In this document: one piece after another, positions 20,879 through 30,173 of the stretch
Layout: each line of letters opens with the position of its first letter
Numbering within the stretch: the first letter of the stretch is position 1
Source: Formosimonas limnophila
GTDB taxonomy: Bacteria; Pseudomonadota; Gammaproteobacteria; Burkholderiales; Burkholderiaceae
Direction of reading: 5' to 3'
Assembly (NCBI RefSeq): GCF_014652675.1
Contig: NZ_BMZG01000007.1
Span: forward strand, 123,580-187,579
DNA length: 64,000 bases
Notes under the pieces: generated by a model
Told to the model about the DNA's origin: nothing
What the model saw: only the letters and a program-made list of their open reading frames with translations
Databases searched by the model: none
Translations under genes and position numbers: made by a program

Positions 20879-21286
20879 ATGAGCAACCCTGTGTACCAAC
20901 TCCCGATTAAACTGTATTTTGAAGACACCGATGCGATGGGCATCGTCTATCACGCGAATTACATCAAGTATTTTGAACGTGCGCGCACTGAGTGGCTGCG
21001 TGCAGCGAACCTACACCACGGCGCATTGATGGCGCAGGACGTCGGGTTTGTGATTCGCCAAGCCGACATCGAATGGCTCTCACCACTCACACTCGACGAC
21101 GAAATCGTTGTCACAGCACAGGTCGATACACTTGGCCGCTCATCTATTGTTCTTGAACAAACTATTTTGAAAAATGGCGAGCTGGTTTCGCGAGCAAAGA
21201 TTCTGATGGTCTGTGTGAGCATCAGCACCAAACGCCCTGTGAGTGTACCTGAGAACATCCGAAAAACATTTTTGTCTAGTCAGTAG
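20879..21286 (+). CDS. ybgC: Acyl-CoA thioesterase YbgC (hot-dog fold)
   Basis: 135 residues from the ATG at 20879; an earlier in-frame ATG adds 24 unlikely residues. The catalytic motif YFEDTDAMGIVYHANYIKYF with the active Asp is typical of 4HBT/YbgC enzymes, followed by ERARTEWLRA. The protein hydrolyses short-chain acyl-CoA and in many bacteria sits with tolQRAB; here no tol genes are adjacent, so its role in that system is not supported by context. A weak hairpin at 21303-21331 follows. Confidence 0.93.
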   Translation: MSNPVYQLPIKLYFEDTDAMGIVYHANYIKYFERARTEWLRAANLHHGALMAQDVGFVIRQADIEWLSPLTLDDEIVVTAQVDTLGRSSIVLEQTILKNGELVSRAKILMVCVSISTKRPVSVPENIRKTFLSSQ

Positions 21287-21302
21287 TGATTTCTTTTTTT
21301 GA

Positions 21303-21331
21303 CATCCCTCGGGTTTTATACTCGAGGGATG
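21303..21331 (+). terminator. Possible terminator after ybgC
   Basis: CATCCCTCG / CGAGGGATG hairpin but without a clear T run. Confidence 0.45.
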
Positions 21332-21377
21332 GCCGACATTTTCTGTTATTTTAATTCGTTAAGCGATTGAGCAAAAT

Positions 21378-22382
21378 TTAAAATCCTTTCAAATAGGCTT
21401 CAGCTGCTCCGAAACGTAACAGCATCCCTGCAATCACATCCAAAAAGCCTAAGATGTGAGCAGGTTTTTCAGCCGCTATCCACGCTTGTCCTGTTGCGCC
21501 AAGTGGAATATGAATCCCTAGTGGCTCATCAAACTCTAAAATTACAGTTCGGCCAATGTCGTTACTGTTTTTCATGACGTGCTGAGTCACACTTTGGGGT
21601 GTAGGTAACAACGAACCTTGAGCTTCGCCAGTCGACTCAGTTATACTTTGTACTCTGGCTCTGAAAATCTTACCGGGATACGCATCGACATAAAATTCCG
21701 CAAAGGCGTTTGGTTTGATCTGTGCATATGCTTGATCAGGGATTCTCATTTCAATAAATTTTTTATCAGTAAACATTAAAATAGCTGATGGTCTTTGCTC
21801 ACCAAAGTATTGCCCTTCTGATGCAAATATGACGTTTACTTGACCATTTGTAGGTGCAGTGACCAGTGCATGGTCAATTTTCCACTGTAAATCAGCAATA
21901 TCCTGAGCTGCTTTAATGACCAATTCTTTTTGATTAACCACCTCAATTTGCTTGTTATCAAACTCAGCTTGAGATACTACGTCGTCACGCAAAGCAGCTA
22001 GTCGATTTAAATCATTTTTCAATTTATCTAACTGAGCTTTTAGTCGAGAAAGTTCTGCTTGTTTTGCCGTTAGAGCGATTTGATACCTGTCGGTTTTAAA
22101 ACTATAGATAGGATCTCCCGATTTAACTCTTTGATTATGGGTCACAAAAATTTTCTCGATTTCGCCGCCAGCAGGGGAGTTGAGCACAATGTGTGGCGCT
22201 TTAACTGTTGAAGAACCAGTTAAATCAAGAATGGCGTAATACCGTGTGAGTGTAAACAGCATAAACAGCAAAAAAACCGCGCCGAGTCCCATTGCAACAT
22301 AGTTGCCTAAAGAACGCTTGACAATACCGAATTTTAATAAAAGCCAACAAATCAAAAAATATGGAACCAATACTATTTTCAT
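21378..22382 (-). CDS. HlyD-family membrane fusion protein (YiaV-like)
   Basis: 334 residues. Two hydrophobic segments at the N-terminus (residues 1-20 and 28-48), then the lipoyl half-motif VKAPHIVLNSPAGGEIEKIF, a coiled-coil hairpin about 95-165 rich in Leu/Lys/Gln, and ALVTAPTNGQVNVIFASEG as the second half. A beta-barrel part follows. It overlaps the upstream DUF3302 gene by 4 bases (ATGA), so the two are translationally coupled. In E. coli a similar pair (yiaV-yiaW) exists. Its export substrate is unknown. Confidence 0.88.
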   Translation of the reverse strand: MKIVLVPYFLICWLLLKFGIVKRSLGNYVAMGLGAVFLLFMLFTLTRYYAILDLTGSSTVKAPHIVLNSPAGGEIEKIFVTHNQRVKSGDPIYSFKTDRYQIALTAKQAELSRLKAQLDKLKNDLNRLAALRDDVVSQAEFDNKQIEVVNQKELVIKAAQDIADLQWKIDHALVTAPTNGQVNVIFASEGQYFGEQRPSAILMFTDKKFIEMRIPDQAYAQIKPNAFAEFYVDAYPGKIFRARVQSITESTGEAQGSLLPTPQSVTQHVMKNSNDIGRTVILEFDEPLGIHIPLGATGQAWIAAEKPAHILGFLDVIAGMLLRFGAAEAYLKGF

Positions 22383-22906
22383 GCTGTTTCACCTTCTTGA
22401 TGGTTTGTTTTTTCGGTTTTGTGATTGCTATTGTTGTTGGTTGCAGAGGTTTGAGTTTCATCAGAGCGATTAGTTTCTGAGTCTGATTTGTTTTGAGTCT
22501 GTTCTATTTCTTCGGTAGTCTCTGTTGGGGGCTCGGTCCTTTCGATCGATTCGATTGGCTGATCTGTATGGGCTCTACGTAAAATCCTGACAAAGAGGTT
22601 TTCGACATTTTCCCAATTGGTATAAGCTATAAATAACGCAACAGCCCAAACCCAATGCTGGAATAGCCCCAGTATGGTTAATGCGCTTACCAGTTCAGCC
22701 TGTGCTAACTTTTTTTGTTGTGCTCTATGTTGAGGGAGCTCATGTAGACGCCACAAGTACATCAGTAGAATAATAATGATCAATAAAAGCAATGGTAATA
22801 GCAAGTACATTATCCAGTCTGCATCAAGAAGGTATTTGTAGAGTCCTTGCGGTTCATTTAGGAAAAACCCCTCTGGTTTTTCTTCTTTATAGACGTGAAA
22901 AAGCAT
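22379..22906 (-). CDS. DUF3302-family inner-membrane protein (YiaW-like) with charged tail
   Basis: 175 residues. One strong membrane helix at about 32-50 (MYLLLPLLLLIIIILLMYLW), then HELPQHRAQQKKLAQAELVS and a second hydrophobic segment with HWVWAVALFIAYTNW, matching the DUF3302 pattern. From residue about 118 the tail is low-complexity Glu/Thr/Asn/Ser, much longer than in the E. coli relative as I recall it. It lies between an outer-membrane channel gene and a HlyD-type adaptor gene with which it overlaps, so it probably belongs to an export system. Confidence 0.75.
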   Translation of the reverse strand: MLFHVYKEEKPEGFFLNEPQGLYKYLLDADWIMYLLLPLLLLIIIILLMYLWRLHELPQHRAQQKKLAQAELVSALTILGLFQHWVWAVALFIAYTNWENVENLFVRILRRAHTDQPIESIERTEPPTETTEEIEQTQNKSDSETNRSDETQTSATNNNSNHKTEKTNHQEGETA

Positions 22907-24310
22907 TTATAAATTTCCTCCAATTGCTTTAAAAAAACGACTCCGTGATACCAACTGAGCTTGTTTGGCATCGCTAAGTGCTAACTTGGTATGAAGTACT
23001 TTCAGCCGTTCTGAAAGTACTTCATACAGTGCTGTTCTACCTGCTTGATGGCTCTTTTCTGTGAGTCTTAATGCTTTTTGACGTGACGCGAGCTCTACTT
23101 CGGTTAATTTAACATATTGGTCACTACTTTTTTGAGCCAAAAGAGCTTCATGCAATTCGCGATATGCTTGCAACACTGTTTGCTGATACTGTGCGCTAGC
23201 ATAATCACGTCGAGCAACACTAGCATCTATTTTTGAGGCGTTTAGACCTGAGTCAAAAATAGGGGCGGCAGCACCTAATCCCGAATCTAGCCAAATTGGA
23301 ACACCGCTGATCGCTGCGCTACTTGAAGCCAATAGACCAGCTAGAGCAGATAAGTTGATTCGAGGGTACCTTTCTAAGCGGGATACGTTTACATCTGCGT
23401 AAGCTGCTTTTAAGTTGGACTCAGCAGACGCAACATCCGGTCGACGAAGCAGCAACTGCGTGTCTAGGAGCACTGGCGTAGCTGGTATCTTGATTTTGGC
23501 TGTCTTCATTGCTGAATTCATTGCTGAAGACTTGGTTAAATTGCGTGGCGATTGACCTGCCAGTACCTTCAGTGTAAGTTCGGCTCGATTAGTTGCTTCA
23601 ATGAGTAAAGGCAACTGGGATTCGACGGCATTTAGCTCGGCTAAACTTTGACTGTATTTTAGTTCGGTGCCTAGGCCTGCTTTCCATCGGCGATATTCTA
23701 AATCAGTTAGTGCCTGTAACTGGGTAATACCATCGCGAGTGATGCTTAATTTGTCTTGCAACGTTCTCCACTGAAAATAAGAATCAGCCACTAAGCCTGA
23801 TAACGATAATGCCGTGGCATCTTTCATCAGTTGTGATGCTTCCCAGCGTGCCTTCGCGCCTGCATTGAGTTGTTTAATTCGACCCCATAAATCAATTTCC
23901 CAGTTCAGTGCTAGTCCAAAGGAAGCTGTGCGTGTGATTCTATCTAATTCGTCAATAGCCGTGTTGGTGCCTATTTTGTAGCGTGAAGAGGATATGTTTC
24001 CAACAGCATCAATTCTAGGAGTTTGTAATGATTTGACGCTCGCCATCCCAGCATTAGCTTCTTCGATACGCGCCTGTGCTTTAACGATATCCCAGTTGTG
24101 TTCTAAGGCTTCTTCAATCCAAGTGTTTAGCTCGGAATCGCCAAATGACTCCCACCATGCTTGGGAAGAAATGTTCTCAGCAACCCCTTCAGGAACAGAA
24201 GGCAGATCTAATTCAGGGCGATGATACTCTTCAGATAAGTGTGAACAGCTGGACAAGCAGACGCAAGCACAGCATAAAAATATTCCAGCCGTTGCTTTAA
24301 AATTAAACAT
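22907..24310 (-). CDS. Outer-membrane efflux lipoprotein (NodT/OprM family)
   Basis: 467 residues. Lipobox LSSC is near residue 22, followed by EEYHRPELDLPSVPEG and the OEP repeats, with LALNWEIDLWGRIKQLNAGA and [20 protein letters not shown] as hallmarks. It is the first gene of a minus-strand operon with DUF3302 and HlyD proteins. It resembles, but is clearly different from, the channel of the RND operon at 5.7-7.1 kb. No inner-membrane pump follows. Confidence 0.94.
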   Translation of the reverse strand: MFNFKATAGIFLCCACVCLSSCSHLSEEYHRPELDLPSVPEGVAENISSQAWWESFGDSELNTWIEEALEHNWDIVKAQARIEEANAGMASVKSLQTPRIDAVGNISSSRYKIGTNTAIDELDRITRTASFGLALNWEIDLWGRIKQLNAGAKARWEASQLMKDATALSLSGLVADSYFQWRTLQDKLSITRDGITQLQALTDLEYRRWKAGLGTELKYSQSLAELNAVESQLPLLIEATNRAELTLKVLAGQSPRNLTKSSAMNSAMKTAKIKIPATPVLLDTQLLLRRPDVASAESNLKAAYADVNVSRLERYPRINLSALAGLLASSSAAISGVPIWLDSGLGAAAPIFDSGLNASKIDASVARRDYASAQYQQTVLQAYRELHEALLAQKSSDQYVKLTEVELASRQKALRLTEKSHQAGRTALYEVLSERLKVLHTKLALSDAKQAQLVSRSRFFKAIGGNL

Positions 24311-24534
24311 GGATCATCAATCCTTTTTAATCTATTGATTATATATTTGAAATTTACTGTCGTGATTGTACTGGATTAATGGACTCTGCGCGCGAGAATC
24401 TGTTTTTTAAATACCAATTAAATAGATTTTAAGTTCGATTGATAATGTTCATAATCTCATGCCTATGGAAGCACGGAATAAGTCTGTTTTTAGAAAAATT
24501 TGGCAAAAAGCGTACATTTGCATTTTTCCCGTGT

Positions 24535-25239
24535 TTACTTTTCTAAAAATACCCATTGGCCTAACGCTAGGTGTTTAGGGAGTTCAATTTCACCGACAGC
24601 GATACGGCACAATGCCTCACAACGGTTGCTGGCGGCGGCAATCATGCGTTTGACTTGATGGTATTTTCCTTCGGAGATTACCAGTTCTAATGTGTACTCA
24701 TCGAGCGCACGTGCGGCGTTGGCTTTGATGGTTTCATTTTCATCATGCAAAAGAACGCCATTTTTGAGTTGATTGAGAAACTCGTCGGTGATGGGGTGTT
24801 TGCAGGTGGCGTGGTAGGTTTTGTCTACTTGCTTTTTGGGTGACGTATTTTTGTGGATGAATTGACCATCGTCGGACAACAAAAGTAAACCTGTGGTATC
24901 CACATCGAGGCGACCAACGGGTTGTACGCTTTGATTGCTGCGTTCACGCAGATAAGCGGGTAGGAGCGATAGGACACTTTTGTGGTGCTTGGGTTTTTGA
25001 GAGCATTCAAAGCCTGCTGGCTTGTTGAGCAGAATGTAGACATGCTCGCGATACAGATGTGGCTCGTCATTAATGGTGAAGTTTAATTCCTCAAGGGCAA
25101 ATGATTTATCAGGATCATCACACCATTGACCTTGTACGGTCACGACACCAGCCTCGATAAGGGCACGGCAATAAGCACGTGTGCCGAAGCCTTGGCCTTG
25201 GATGATTTTGTCTAATGGAAGTGTCTTGGCTTTTTTCAT
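24535..25239 (-). CDS. rsuA: Ribosomal small subunit pseudouridine synthase, RsuA family
   Basis: 234 residues. An N-terminal S4-like domain (DKIIQGQGFGTRAYCRALIE), then the catalytic loop PVGRLDVDTTGLLLLSDDGQ with the nucleophilic Asp, then the KTYHATCKHPITDEF and GKYHQVKRMIAAASN motifs of the RsuA/RluB/E/F group. Length and the S4 domain favour RsuA (16S rRNA U516). Single-gene unit. The 224 bases beyond its 3' side (24311-24534) hold no gene. Confidence 0.9.
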   Translation of the reverse strand: MKKAKTLPLDKIIQGQGFGTRAYCRALIEAGVVTVQGQWCDDPDKSFALEELNFTINDEPHLYREHVYILLNKPAGFECSQKPKHHKSVLSLLPAYLRERSNQSVQPVGRLDVDTTGLLLLSDDGQFIHKNTSPKKQVDKTYHATCKHPITDEFLNQLKNGVLLHDENETIKANAARALDEYTLELVISEGKYHQVKRMIAAASNRCEALCRIAVGEIELPKHLALGQWVFLEK

Positions 25240-25275
25240 ATAAAAAAGCAGCTTTTGGCTGCCTGATGTGTGGGG

Positions 25276-25734
25276 TTATTTCTTTGGCGCGGCGGCGATG
25301 GCTTTTTGGTACTCTTCTGCGGTAATCAGGCGAGCAACAATGTTTTCGGCATCTAAGGTTGAGACGAACAAATAACCTGCGTATTGTTTGCCTTCTTCGG
25401 GTTTGAGGTAAGGGAATAATCCCGACATGCTGGTGGCAAGTTGCTTGATATCACAAGGCGCAATCGGCGTTGGTTGGTCGTTTTTATCAATGGCCAGTGT
25501 GAGAACCTGTCCTTTGTTGTCTGGAAGTGGATATAACTCAACTTGTACCTTTTCGGTGCCTTTGGGGGCTTTGGCACTGGCGCATTTAACGATGTCGGTG
25601 CTGATGGCTTTCACTTTTGTTGTGGCATCTACCTTTAAACTGCTGTTGGGTGCATTTTGTTCGACTTGTTGTGCCATTAGACTACTGCTGGCCAATACGC
25701 CGCAGATGATGAGGCTTTTAAATGTTTTTTTCAT
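25276..25734 (-). CDS. Secreted hypothetical protein (paralogue of the adjacent broken gene)
   Basis: 152 residues from the ATG at 25734. A signal peptide is clear (MKKTFKSLIICGVLASSSLM then AQQ). The mature part has two Cys (IVKCASAKAP and IAPCDIKQLATSMSG), which could form a disulphide. Family not recognised. It is similar in layout and in the segment around CDI to the broken gene directly upstream, suggesting a tandem duplication. Probably periplasmic. Confidence 0.75.
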   Translation of the reverse strand: MKKTFKSLIICGVLASSSLMAQQVEQNAPNSSLKVDATTKVKAISTDIVKCASAKAPKGTEKVQVELYPLPDNKGQVLTLAIDKNDQPTPIAPCDIKQLATSMSGLFPYLKPEEGKQYAGYLFVSTLDAENIVARLITAEEYQKAIAAAPKK

Positions 25735-25811
25735 GATGATTCCTTTGTGAGGCGCGAAAGAATAATAATAAACTATTCCGCCTGCCAAAAAATGGGTTTG
25801 TTTGGTTCAGA

Positions 25812-26250
25812 TTACTTGTTGAGTTTACCGCTGTTGATACGCACCACATCTTCTTGTGTGAGTGCACTGAACATGACGGCGCGGTTGGGAGAGATTTATA
25901 ACATGAGCACTTTCCAGTTTTGTTGCTCAGCGGGTAGAACGGTGTTGAGGTTGTAGATGTTCTGTGCGACGGCATTAATATCGCATGTGGCGAATTGACG
26001 CACGCTGTTGTCACTCATTAAAACAGTGGTGAACAGGAGGAAACCGTTGTCTTTCTTAACCAACTGCAAAATGATGTTTTTCCAACCAGCTGGTGCGCTC
26101 GGTACTGTACTTTCAAAAATAGGACCTGTTTGCTGGGCGATGTAAGTCTCGGTTTGTTGGCTTTTGTTTGTGGCAGGTACGGTCTGCGCAAATACGGCGG
26201 TACTCAAAAAAAGTGGCGCTGCACAGAAGGTTGCTTAAAAATCGTTTCAT
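25812..26250 (-). pseudogene. Broken paralogue of the secreted hypothetical protein
   Basis: Reading from the ATG at 26250 gives MKRFLSNLLCSATF; dropping one T in the run at about 26206-26212 then continues as LSTAVFAQTVPATNK, a perfect signal peptide. The frame runs to an in-frame TAA at 25896-25898 after NWKVLML, and stays coding beyond it (ISPNRAVMFSALTQEDVVRI) to a stop at 25812. The layout parallels the intact neighbour (shared CDI motif). One homopolymer shift and one nonsense codon make it a probable pseudogene. Confidence 0.75.
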
Positions 26251-26323
26251 GATTATTTCTAAAAAATAAAGACAGTAATGAGGCATTTAATCACAAACAA
26301 CGCATTTGATGCGTCAACAAGTG

Positions 26324-27154
26324 TCAGTTTAATGCGCTCAGCACATCTACAGAGGGTTTAGACTGGTTGAGTGTGTAAAAATGCAGGGCAGGCGCTCCCA
26401 GCTCAATTAGTCGTTCGCATAATTGAGCCACCACTTCTTGGCCAAATAATGTGATTGCGGCTTTGTCATCCCCAAAGCTTGCCAGCTTGAGGCGAATCCA
26501 GCGCGGCAGCTCTGCGCCACATACGTCAGAGAAACGCGCGAGCTGGCTGTAGTTGGTAATTGGCATAATCCCTGGGACGATTGGGGCGGTGACCCCCGCT
26601 TTGCGCGCATCATCGACAAAGCGCGCATAGGCGTCGGCATTGTAAAAATACTGGGTGATGGCTGAGTTTGCACCCGCATTCATCTTCTGGACAAAGTGTT
26701 TCATGTCGTCCACTGGACTGCGCGATTGTGGGTGGTATTCGGGGTAAGCTGCAACCTCGATGTGAAAATGATCGCCTGTTCTTTCACGAATAAACGCCAC
26801 CAGTTCAGATGCGTAATGAAACTCGCCCATGCCACCCATGCCAGAGGGCAAATCGCCACGCAGCGCGACAATACGACGAACTCCCTGAGTTTTTAAATCA
26901 TTGAGCACTTCTAAGATATAGTCGTGCGTCGCACCGACACACGATAGGTGTGGTGCTGCATCAAAGCCTTGCGCTCGAATGTTGGCGATGGTGGTGAATG
27001 TGCCGTTTTGTGTCGAGCCACCCGCACCGTAAGTACAGGAGAAAAACTCTGGTTTGTAAGCTGACAGTGCTTTGACAGTATTCATGAGTTTTTCCTCACC
27101 TTCAGGCGTTTTGGGTGGGAAAAATTCAAAGCTGACAGGGATGTTGAGGCTCAT
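26324..27154 (-). CDS. metF: 5,10-methylenetetrahydrofolate reductase
   Basis: 276 residues from the ATG at 27154, whose product starts MSLNIPVSFEFFPPKTPEGE, the conserved MetF N-terminus; a much earlier in-frame start is not credible. FSCTYGAGGSTQNGT and ALRGDLPSGMGGMGEFHYAS are further family motifs for flavin and folate binding. It makes 5-methyl-THF for methionine synthesis. It is the last gene of the ahcY-4TM-tlyA-metF group on the minus strand, which fits a joint role in the methyl cycle. Confidence 0.97.
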   Translation of the reverse strand: MSLNIPVSFEFFPPKTPEGEEKLMNTVKALSAYKPEFFSCTYGAGGSTQNGTFTTIANIRAQGFDAAPHLSCVGATHDYILEVLNDLKTQGVRRIVALRGDLPSGMGGMGEFHYASELVAFIRERTGDHFHIEVAAYPEYHPQSRSPVDDMKHFVQKMNAGANSAITQYFYNADAYARFVDDARKAGVTAPIVPGIMPITNYSQLARFSDVCGAELPRWIRLKLASFGDDKAAITLFGQEVVAQLCERLIELGAPALHFYTLNQSKPSVDVLSALN

Positions 27155-27218
27155 GGTGTGCTTTCTGGTTTTGGGGCATTCCGAATGGGGGGAATGGCGA
27201 TAAGAAAAATTAAATGAG

Positions 27219-28025
27219 TTAAATTTGATACTGAGCAAAAACAAAAAATTCTTTGTTGCCATCACCGCCGGTGATTGGGCTGGTGAAGTAATCAAGTACA
27301 GTGAACGAGTTATCAAGACACGATTGTAAAATATTGGCTTGAACGATGACGTAGTCATCTTCGTTTTTGACAATGCCAGCCTTACTCAGCGCTTGGGCAG
27401 ACAGCTCAAACTGCGGTTTGACCAAAGCGAGTAAATGTGCACCATTTTTCAATAGTGGTTTGCTGTCTTCAAGGGGGGCGAAAATCGGCAAAACCTTTGT
27501 CAATGAGATGAATGACAAATCAGCAACCACCAAATCAAAGTCATGGCTGATGGCGCTTGCATCGGGATAAATCTCGCGCCAAGCGTCGGACAAACTGACC
27601 TCGTCTAAATATCGGGCATTGATGTTTTCAAACAAACTGAGCCGAGGCTCATCAAGCAGACGTTTGTGTAGCTGACCTGAGCCTGTATCGACGCCGACGA
27701 CATGTGTTGCGCCATTTTGCAACAAACAGTCAGTGAAACCACCTGTGCTGATGCCCAAATCCAAGCAAGTCAATCCTGATACAGACAGTTGGGTATGAGT
27801 GAGCGCACCTGCGAGCTTGATGCCTGCGCGAGACACGAATTTGTCAGTATCTGAAGCAATCACTTCAAGCAGTGCATCTTCGGTGACATCATAAGCAGGC
27901 TTGGTGATGATGCGCCAATCGTTGCCTTGATGCATTCGCACACGGTTGTCGGCAATGATGCGTTGTGCGTGGCTGCGTGATTCTGCGAGGTTTTGTATCA
28001 CGAGCACGTGATCAATGCGGGGCAT
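27219..28025 (-). CDS. tlyA: TlyA-family rRNA methyltransferase / hemolysin A homologue
   Basis: 268 residues. An N-terminal S4 RNA-binding domain (MPRIDHVLVIQNLAESRSHA) is followed by DKFVSRAGIKLAGAL and the SAM-binding motif CLDLGISTGGFTDCLLQNGA, then DLVVADLSFISL. These match TlyA, a 2'-O-methyltransferase of 16S/23S rRNA in actinobacteria. In betaproteobacteria the exact target is not established. Placed between ahcY and metF, which supply the methyl cycle it would draw on. Confidence 0.93.
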   Translation of the reverse strand: MPRIDHVLVIQNLAESRSHAQRIIADNRVRMHQGNDWRIITKPAYDVTEDALLEVIASDTDKFVSRAGIKLAGALTHTQLSVSGLTCLDLGISTGGFTDCLLQNGATHVVGVDTGSGQLHKRLLDEPRLSLFENINARYLDEVSLSDAWREIYPDASAISHDFDLVVADLSFISLTKVLPIFAPLEDSKPLLKNGAHLLALVKPQFELSAQALSKAGIVKNEDDYVIVQANILQSCLDNSFTVLDYFTSPITGGDGNKEFFVFAQYQI

Positions 28026-28026
28026 A

Positions 28027-28380
28027 TTATTCGTCTTTCGAGGGTAGTAAAATCGTGGCGCTAGCCCAACTAATCAAGCTGTATACCACAGAGGCCAACA
28101 TCGCAGTCCAAAAGCCATCGATGACAAAACCATCAATGATGTTGCCCACGAACAGCATAAATAGCGCGTTAATCACCCAAGTGAACAACCCGAGTGTGAT
28201 GATTTGTAGGGGCAACGTGAGGATTTGCACAATCGGTTTGATGAAAGTGTTGAGTAAACCGAGAATGGCGGCGGCGATTAAGGCCGAGGACCAGCCTTGC
28301 ATGTGGATGTTGTCAAAGAAAAACGGTAGCGCCATCAAGGCAGTGGTGTTGATTGCCCATAAAATCAGCCATTGAATCAT
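28027..28380 (-). CDS. Phage-holin-like four-helix membrane protein (YvlD family)
   Basis: 117 residues from the ATG at 28380, which has a perfect AGGAG ribosome site. Four hydrophobic helices with the family pattern AAILGLLNTFIKPIVQILTL, then PLQIITLGLFTWVINALFML. The family (COG1950) is labelled phage holin but is a normal chromosomal membrane protein of unknown function. It abuts tlyA and lies downstream of ahcY, an arrangement I recall from other betaproteobacteria. Confidence 0.88.
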   Translation of the reverse strand: MIQWLILWAINTTALMALPFFFDNIHMQGWSSALIAAAILGLLNTFIKPIVQILTLPLQIITLGLFTWVINALFMLFVGNIIDGFVIDGFWTAMLASVVYSLISWASATILLPSKDE

Positions 28381-28481
28381 TTTGTGCTCCTTTTTGGTAA
28401 ATATCACCGCTTTGGTCAATAACCAAGCCCCCCCCTTATTAGAGACGGTAGGAAGGGCTTTTTCAATCGATTAATAATGAA

Positions 28482-29891
28482 TTAATAACGATAGTGGTCG
28501 GGTTTGTAAGGGCCGTTTTTGTCCACGCTGATATAGGCAGCTTGCTCGTTGGTCAATACGGTTAATTTAGCACCAATGCGTTCCAAGTGCAGGCGCGCGA
28601 CTTTTTCGTCCAAATGTTTGGGTAAAACATACACTTCGTTTTTGTATTGTGCACCGTTTTGGAAGATTTCAATCTGCGCCAAAGTCTGATTCGTGAATGA
28701 GTTGCTCATTACGAATGATGGATGACCCGTCGCACAGCCCAAGTTAATCAGGCGACCTTCGGCGAGTAAGATAATGCGTTTGCCATCAGGGAAAATGACA
28801 TGGTCAACTTGTGGCTTGATGTTGTCCCATTCGTACTGCTTGAGTGACGCCACGTCGATTTCATTGTCAAAGTGGCCGATGTTGCAAACAATCGCCTGGT
28901 CACGCATTGCACGCATGTGGTCATGTGTGATGATGTTGAAGTTGCCTGTCGTCGTCACGAAAATATCCACATCACCCACTACGTCTTCGAGTCGAACCAC
29001 ACGGTAGCCTTCCATTGCCGCTTGTAATGCGCAGATTGGGTCAATTTCTGTGACCATCACTGTTGCGCCTAAACCGCGCAGAGACTGGGCAGAGCCTTTG
29101 CCCACATCACCATATCCGCAAACGAGAGCGACTTTGCCTGCAATCATCACGTCAGTAGCACGTTTGATGCCATCAACCAATGATTCGCGGCAGCCGTACA
29201 GATTATCAAATTTTGATTTGGTCACAGAGTCATTGACGTTGATTGCGGGGAAGGGCAAACGACCTTGTTCTTGTAATTGATACAAACGTTTCACACCCGT
29301 GGTGGTTTCTTCGGTCACGCCTTTGATCTGTGCGAGTCGGGTTGAGTACCATGTTGGGTCTGTTTTGAGTTTTTCATGAATCGACGCGTAAAAAATGGTT
29401 TCTTCTTCTGAGGTGGGGTTGTCCAGTACAGACAAATCTTTTTCAGCGCGTGAGCCGACAAGCAAGAGCATGGTCGCATCGCCACCGTCGTCCAAAATCA
29501 TATTGGCTTGTTGCTCCGGGCCGCCATCCCACTCGAAAATTTTATGGGTAAATTGCCAGTAGTCTTCTAATGACTCGCCCTTGAAAGCAAAGACAGGAGT
29601 GCCTGCTGCAGCGATGGCGGCGGCGGCGTTGTCTTGGGTAGAGAAAATATTGCACGACGCCCAGCGCACTTGTGCGCCGAGGGCTTGAAGTGTTTCGATC
29701 AACACGCCTGTCTGAATCGTCATGTGCAGTGAACCAGCAATGCGTGCGCCAGCCAATGGTTTTGATTCGCCGAATTCGCGGCGTAGTGCCATTAAACCAG
29801 GCATTTCGGTTTCGGCGATGTTAAGCTCTTTACGACCCCAGTCGGCCAATGATAGGTCAGCGATGTGGGCGTCTTTGGTGATATGTGCCAT
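28482..29891 (-). CDS. ahcY: S-adenosylhomocysteine hydrolase
   Basis: 469 residues from the ATG at 29891 ([20 protein letters not shown]) with AGGAAA upstream; an earlier in-frame start adds 19 residues and is less likely. NAD-binding motif [20 protein letters not shown], catalytic segment [20 protein letters not shown] and C-terminal [12 protein letters not shown] are all intact. The enzyme splits SAH to adenosine and homocysteine, relieving product inhibition of methylases. It is preceded by an SAH riboswitch and leads the methyl-cycle operon. Confidence 0.98.
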   Translation of the reverse strand: MAHITKDAHIADLSLADWGRKELNIAETEMPGLMALRREFGESKPLAGARIAGSLHMTIQTGVLIETLQALGAQVRWASCNIFSTQDNAAAAIAAAGTPVFAFKGESLEDYWQFTHKIFEWDGGPEQQANMILDDGGDATMLLLVGSRAEKDLSVLDNPTSEEETIFYASIHEKLKTDPTWYSTRLAQIKGVTEETTTGVKRLYQLQEQGRLPFPAINVNDSVTKSKFDNLYGCRESLVDGIKRATDVMIAGKVALVCGYGDVGKGSAQSLRGLGATVMVTEIDPICALQAAMEGYRVVRLEDVVGDVDIFVTTTGNFNIITHDHMRAMRDQAIVCNIGHFDNEIDVASLKQYEWDNIKPQVDHVIFPDGKRIILLAEGRLINLGCATGHPSFVMSNSFTNQTLAQIEIFQNGAQYKNEVYVLPKHLDEKVARLHLERIGAKLTVLTNEQAAYISVDKNGPYKPDHYRY

Positions 29892-29948
29892 GTTGGGTTT
29901 CCTATTTAAAAAATCAATGGAAGCCGTGGCATCGTTGATGTTTGACAA

Positions 29949-29999
29949 TAAAAAACGACGCTCACGCCTAATGTTCGAGATTAGAAGTGAGCGCCGTTG
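29949..29999 (-). terminator. Terminator arm of the SAH riboswitch expression platform
   Basis: AACGGCGCTCAC pairs with GTGAGCGTCGTT across a 21-base loop, followed by a T run on the minus strand. The 5' arm is shared with the aptamer, so aptamer folding and termination are mutually exclusive. Confidence 0.85.
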
Positions 30000-30085
30000 A
30001 AATGACTGATGTCATGTCTGCTGTCACCGAGCCTAGCGGATTAAAGTTTCTTTTGGGAAACAATCACGTCGCAGCGCCCCTCGAT
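29987..30085 (-). ncRNA. SAH riboswitch (aptamer) upstream of ahcY
   Basis: On the minus strand the leader shows the conserved elements of the SAH riboswitch: CGAGGGGCGCTGCGACG at its 5' side (about 30067-30084), GGCTCGGTGACAGCAG in the middle and CAACGGCGCTCAC at its 3' side. The arms CGAGG and GGCTCGG are in the expected places for pairing. In the family, SAH binding turns expression on. It sits about 100 bases before ahcY, the classic target gene. Confidence 0.92.
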
Positions 30086-30173
30086 GAAGCGGTGCGATTA
30101 TAACATTATCTTTGCCTGATGACCACACTCGTGCGCTACAATGCGGCTTTATGTCGTTTTCGATGAGATGCTT

